Of a stretch of 64,000 nucleotides of DNA, positions 59,498-64,000 are shown one piece after another. The notes under the pieces are model-generated. The model was not told where the DNA came from, did not search any database, and worked only from the letters and a program-made list of their open reading frames with translations. The translations under genes and the position numbers were made by a program. The stretch's first letter is position 1. Each line of letters opens with the position of its first letter. Source of the DNA: Daldinia sp. FL1419 (Eukaryota; Ascomycota; Sordariomycetes; Xylariales; Hypoxylaceae); the NCBI GenBank assembly GCA_025201765.1, contig MU623503.1, positions 1 to 64,000 on the forward strand, written 5' to 3'.

Positions 59498-62004
59498 ATG
59501 CACCACTATGCCGAGCAGTTCTCGCTGCCGTGTACTGTTAGTAACGGCTTCTCAAACGATCAGTTCTATCTCCCCCCTTCGAAGCGTCGAAGGCTATCCG
59601 TTCCTGATCCACCCAACTCAAAAAATATTTCAGACAAACCCGACAACGTCTCCAATATGACATCCTCGGATGCAATACCCGCCAAGAGCAGGAGAGTGCG
59701 AACAGGTTGTTTAACCTGTAGAGAAAGACATCTTAAATGTGACGAGGGCACACCAGACTGCCTCAATTGTCGAAAAAGCAATAGGGAGTGTAAACGAGGC
59801 GTGCGGCTCAACTTCATTGATATGACCTGCAGAGAACCACCTTATATCCCCGTAACAGATGAATGGGCAGGTATGTTAACATATAATTTTGTGAGCCCCG
59901 AAGGGTTTTCCAAGCTAATATCGAACCTAGTTCACTTTCAAGACGAATCCCGCCTTATCGCGTCGGAATATAGGGGAGGGTTAGGAAGATATGCCAACCT
60001 TGATAGTCGAGCTCTATCCCCGCCGCGAGAATCCAACTTTAGTGCCGCACCTCAACTTCAGCCAGGAGCTGTGGAAAGTTTAGATACTCAAGTTAAACTG
60101 GAGAGTAGATCCACGACTGTTGTGTCTCCATCGCATCATTATTATAGCAACCGAAGTCAAACACATCTAGATCTTGTTACTGGTGACCATTTACACTTGC
60201 GGAAGGGAAGCGGAGCTTCTTTTATGGTACCTCCAGGATCCGGGCGCCCAACTGGGTATAGTAATATGATATTGGACGCTTTTGGACCTGCCAAAGTTGA
60301 AAGTAACCGCGCTGCATCACATAACGGGTACCGAAGTGATGATGTATCAACGGCGGCTTCTGTGGCGGGATTCACTGGCGTTGAACCGCCGTCTACTTTT
60401 CGGGGAGGCTCGGGAGACAGTAACGTAGAACCGGACGCCGATGTAGGGGTTTTAACACCTTCAAGCGAAAAGTCGGGGGAGCGGGAATATCTCAATTCAC
60501 CCGAAGAGTTGATGTTTATGCAGGTATTCGTCCAGGAGGTTGGTATTTGGATGGATAGCCTCGATAAGGAAAAGCATTTCTCACGCCAAATCCCCTATCA
60601 AGCACTCAAATGTCCAATGCTCCTGAATGCACTCCTCGCGTGCGGGGTGAAGCATCTGACGCTCACACAACAATACGGCGACGACAAAGCTCTCTTCTAT
60701 TACGATACGGCAACGACACAGCTTTTGCGCAGCCTACAAAATCCCGAGCGTGACACCGCCGAATGTGCAACCACCGCTGTAGTGCTCAATGTGTACGAGA
60801 TCATGAGCGATAAACCGACGAAACGAATGAGTCATATAGCAGGTGCGCGAGCTCTCATCCGTGAGTGCGGATGGAACGCCAAGAGTAAGGGTCTAGGGGC
60901 GGCATGTTTTTGGTTAAACGTGGGCATGGAGCTTCTCTCGTGCTTGGCGTTTAACTGGCAAACAGCATGGGAACCGGAAAAATGGGGTCTTGATATGGAC
61001 TTCAACACCGAGAAGGATACCGGGAACGAAGAGGTTTGGGTGCATCGAATATTTTACATCGTAGCCAAGATCGCCAACTTCCGCGCCAGCATCCCTAAAT
61101 TTCAAGAGCCTAGCCCTCATGACGAACAAGTCCGGTTACAGGCCAGGTATGCTGAGTGGCAACGGCTCAAGTCCATGTGCGACGACTGGAATAACTCATG
61201 TCCTCGTCCTATGCACCCATTTGGATACTTGTATCCTTCTCAGCAAACAGGTCCAAATAACTCCTTGTTTCCCAACGTCTGGTATGTAAATTTCGTATTC
61301 TTGAAGAGTCGATCGCATCCGTCATTAGTATAAACTCCAACCGAGATTACTAACGATTTCCCAGGCTCATCAAACGCGCTGCCATTGTTGGCAGGCTTTA
61401 TTACCATACAGCACAATGCTTGCTTGCGCAGATAAACCCAATCCTTCCTAAAAACTCAGAGGAAGCACGAGGAGTCCAGCAGCACCATGCCCACCAAGTC
61501 TGTGGCATCGTAGCGCACACCAAAGATCGCGGTGTTGCTAGTGTTTCGATTCGTTCCCTGGCTATTGTCGCAGAGATCCTGACCAACCTTGCTGAACAAC
61601 AAGAAGTAGTGTCGATCCTAGAAAAGATCGATCACGAGACGGGCTGGAAGCTTTCAGGCGTTATCCAGGGCCTCAAAAAGTCTTGGGGCTGGGAGAAGAT
61701 GGGCCAAAAGGGCCTCGTAGCACAGTTCTTGCCTCGAGCTGGCGGCGGCAATAAGGCAGCGATGGGCATTGAAGAACAGTACCGGCGGATGGAATCCATT
61801 CACCCCAACTTGACTACTACACCATCACATCATCAAATGATACCGACAGTCCAGCAATCAGGACCTCAACAGTTGGCAGCGCCGCGGCCGGTGCATATTA
61901 ATCCATTGAGTTTTGCCGATTTCAGTCTTCCAAACCATCCTTACCAAAATTGGTATGAGCCACCTAGTCGGTCGAACGCTTATAGTTCACAGGGTCTCCT
62001 TTGA
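59498..62004 (+). CDS. Zn2Cys6 transcription factor
   Basis: This fungal binuclear zinc cluster regulator has 807 residues from the ATG at 59498, with exons 59498-61281 and 61365-62004. The six cysteines are C71, C74, C81, C88, C91 and C98, with canonical spacing, in a context of TGCLTCRERHLKCDEG. A Ser-rich linker of about 250 residues leads to a helical Fungal_trans_2-like regulatory domain (for example MFMQVFVQEVGIWMDSLDKE and CPMLLNALLACGVKHLTL). A Gln/Pro/His-rich C-terminus follows. The open frame extends upstream to 59396 without an ATG, so a further 5' exon is possible. The target genes are unknown. Confidence 0.88.
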
Positions 62005-63748
62005 GATGCGTTGAAAACGATTTAAAAAGAGTATATGTCGATATGATTGTACATACATAACGAAAAAAATAAAAAATAGAAAAGGGCAGCAATCCATTGC
62101 TAGGCTCAAGTGTTGGGAATCCGGCGATACCTCTAAAGGGCGGCATATGCGGCGTTTCTTCTTCTTCCCTATATTATTCGCCCCTCTCTGGTATAATAAT
62201 TCTTCGTTAATTGGAGTACAAACTCGACGGCATTGGTATGCAGTATTTGAGGAGCTACAGTATATGTATGCAGAAAGGGTCAGAGCAAATCGGGTCTGGT
62301 CGGAAGCTTGGCATCAGCAACGGTTACTTTGGGAGGACTGGGGGACAAGCATAGACGGGACGGGTCCAAGGCATAAAAAAAAGTCTGAGCGAAATTCATT
62401 CTCCAATGACACTCTCACCGTTGTAAACGCACAACAGAGAAATATTGAGACCTGTCAAGTAGGACAGTCCGTACTCAAGCCAATAGTCAAGCAACTATTT
62501 ATTCTCAGTGACGATCTCGATAACATGCTCAAGCACGGCCATAAGTAACCCAACCTTGCTTCTTTGGCTAAGTGATGTGAAGCAAAAGGAGCGATGTTAC
62601 GGGAAACAGGGAATGGTGCCCTCAAGTAACCTCTACGACCAGTAGATATACTCTCTTGGGAAGAATCCAGCTTGCTTGCCTGGAGACAGGGGCACTCCGG
62701 CAGCAAGGGATGTGTGATCTGGACAATCTTGGCACAAGCCCACTACTACCTCTACCACCGCGAGTTCCAGCACACGCATATAAATTATATAAACCACCCT
62801 TCACGACTAGGCAAGTATTCAGGGGTTAGTGATGACCACTTTGTCGCTATGGATTAGCTCATGGCTCTGATCATGAGTAGCTATGTACACTTAGAAATAA
62901 AACGTAAAAAGAAATAAAAAAGAAAAAGAATAATACGATGCCCCTAAGCATCTTAAACGTGATTTAGCCGCCTAGCATATGCATAAAATAACTCCTGTGA
63001 AGGAGTTGGAGTCAAAATTCCAGGGCCCTTGTGGTATTAAGACGGAGGCGTGGAATTCACATTAGTAACGACAGTATACAGAACTCTCCAACCAAATCCA
63101 ATGAGTCATAATAATGGCCACCCCAAGCGGCCATGCAGACGATCGACAGAAAACAGCAGGGAGAGTGTACAATACCTAGAAAACGGATAAAAGAGTACGC
63201 ACTACTCCTACAAAATTAGTACTTGAGGGGCTATTTTTTATATTTTTTATAATTTGGATCTCTAGGCAAACACCAAAAGAATTAACTATACCTGCAGTTC
63301 GATGGAGATAGACTCAAACCAAAGTTTTGAGTTTTTACACAGTGCTTTATTCGATTCTTGTTATGTATCAGTATTCCATATCATCAAGGGATGATAATCA
63401 GGCACCCTCTGAATGCTACTGCTAGTCTATGGCGAAGATATTTGTGTCAGGGTGCTATCCTGTGATACATATAGAACAAAGGACTCGTTATATATGTAGT
63501 CGCTCTTAGCCATAGTTGTAGATATGTTCCTCGCGGAACAACGAAGTTGTTTCCTTGCTTCTTGGTCCGCCCCGTGAAAATTTGACCCATAGTTTTACTA
63601 GCATACCTAAGGGTCCGATTCGACTTGGTGATAAATGGGCAGTGCCCTATTCCATATACATACGATCTTTGTCTAAACTAACTGTCAGGCACCGCCGCCC
63701 TTTACTCCACGCTTAATCGGGAACTAAGTAATAAAAAGGGGCCACATC
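62005..63748. other. Intergenic region with one doubtful ORF
   Basis: This 1.74-kb region holds a plus-strand ORF at 62147-62548 (133 codons). Its middle (RRHWYAVFEELQYMYAERV, then WSEAWHQQRLLWEDWG) reads like real protein but matches no family I know. The rest shows A-rich stretches near 62890-62930 and no gene. Confidence 0.4.
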
Positions 63749-64000
63749 TTAGGCAACGTCAACATAGTTTGTGACCTCCTTGAAAGTTTCTAGAGCGTGA
63801 CCCAAGTACTGCTGTACAGCCTTTGCCCGAGCCGTCATATCGGAACCCAGAAGGAGTAATGGCTCAGACTCTCTCCCAATTCCAATACCCTCACCTACCA
63901 CTACCTCGTATACAGCCTTCATACCCTTATCCTTATCACCTAGAGAGAACTGTATGCCAGGCAAGTCGGCACCTGACAATACTTGCAGCATCATATCAGA
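63749..64000 (-). CDS. C-terminal part of an unidentified protein (cut by the window edge)
   Basis: The minus-strand frame is open to the edge of the window and ends at 63749. The visible 80 or so residues include VLSGADLPGIQFSLGDKD, AVYEVVVGEGIGIGR, PLLLLGSDMTARAKAVQQYL and a terminal TFKEVTNYVDVA. Codon use and composition look coding. I do not recognise the family; the 5' part lies outside the window. Confidence 0.5.
   Translation of the reverse strand, partial: SDMMLQVLSGADLPGIQFSLGDKDKGMKAVYEVVVGEGIGIGRESEPLLLLGSDMTARAKAVQQYLGHALETFKEVTNYVDVA

Overview
The window comes from a filamentous ascomycete (Pezizomycotina, probably Sordariomycetes). Its genes are broken by short introns of about 50-175 nt with GT(A/G)AGT-like donors, CTAAC/CTGAC branch points and YAG acceptors, and it carries typical fungal families (Fungal_trans regulators, an Hce2-like secreted protein, a HET-C2/GLTP homologue, an ASTRA subunit). 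Exon coordinates were worked out by hand from reading frame, splice signals and family similarity. Each gene entry gives the full span from start codon to stop codon, with introns in the evidence text.

The left end (1-470) is an almost pure A/T block, perhaps a RIP-mutated or AT-isochore edge, and abuts a METTL16-type RNA methyltransferase gene (510-2054). The main feature follows at 2319-22996: seven consecutive genes on strictly alternating strands that match, family by family, the Aspergillus nidulans hxn nicotinate-catabolism genes. They are hxnS (molybdo-flavoprotein nicotinate hydroxylase, an XDH paralogue), hxnT (Old Yellow Enzyme family), hxnX (salicylate-hydroxylase-like FAD monooxygenase), hxnR (two-finger C2H2 plus Fungal_trans activator), hxnV (phenol-hydroxylase-like FAD monooxygenase), hxnN (amidase) and hxnM (cyclic-imide hydrolase of the polysaccharide-deacetylase superfamily). 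The three divergent promoters (S/T, X/R, V/N) carry AreA-type GATA sites. In the known pathway nicotinate is hydroxylated to 6-hydroxynicotinate, 2,5-dihydroxypyridine and 2,3,6-trihydroxypyridine, then reduced, oxidised to a cyclic imide, opened and deamidated to hydroxyglutarate, releasing nitrogen. The hxnW, hxnP, hxnY and hxnZ equivalents are not seen here.

From 23.6 to 26.6 kb lies the divergent vitamin B6 pair: PLP synthase glutaminase (Pdx2) and synthase (Pdx1). Next come a secreted rhamnogalacturonan acetylesterase, a large phospholipase D, a glycolipid transfer protein (HET-C2 type), an Hce2-like small secreted protein, a decayed gene relic, a secreted beta-lactamase-like protein, a DUF1772 membrane protein and a sugar-porter MFS transporter (26.9-42.2 kb).

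The right third (42.9-64 kb) is mostly housekeeping: a peroxisomal GNPAT/DHAPAT-type acyltransferase ending in a PTS1-like ARL, RNase P subunit Pop4/Rpp29, a second amidase, a TTC1-like TPR protein, an HAD phosphatase, the ASTRA subunit Asa1, a Zn2Cys6 regulator and a partial gene at the edge. Intergenic DNA is peppered with a palindromic TACCTAGGTA motif and TACC/GGTA runs. I saw no rRNA, tRNA, CRISPR array or intact transposon.
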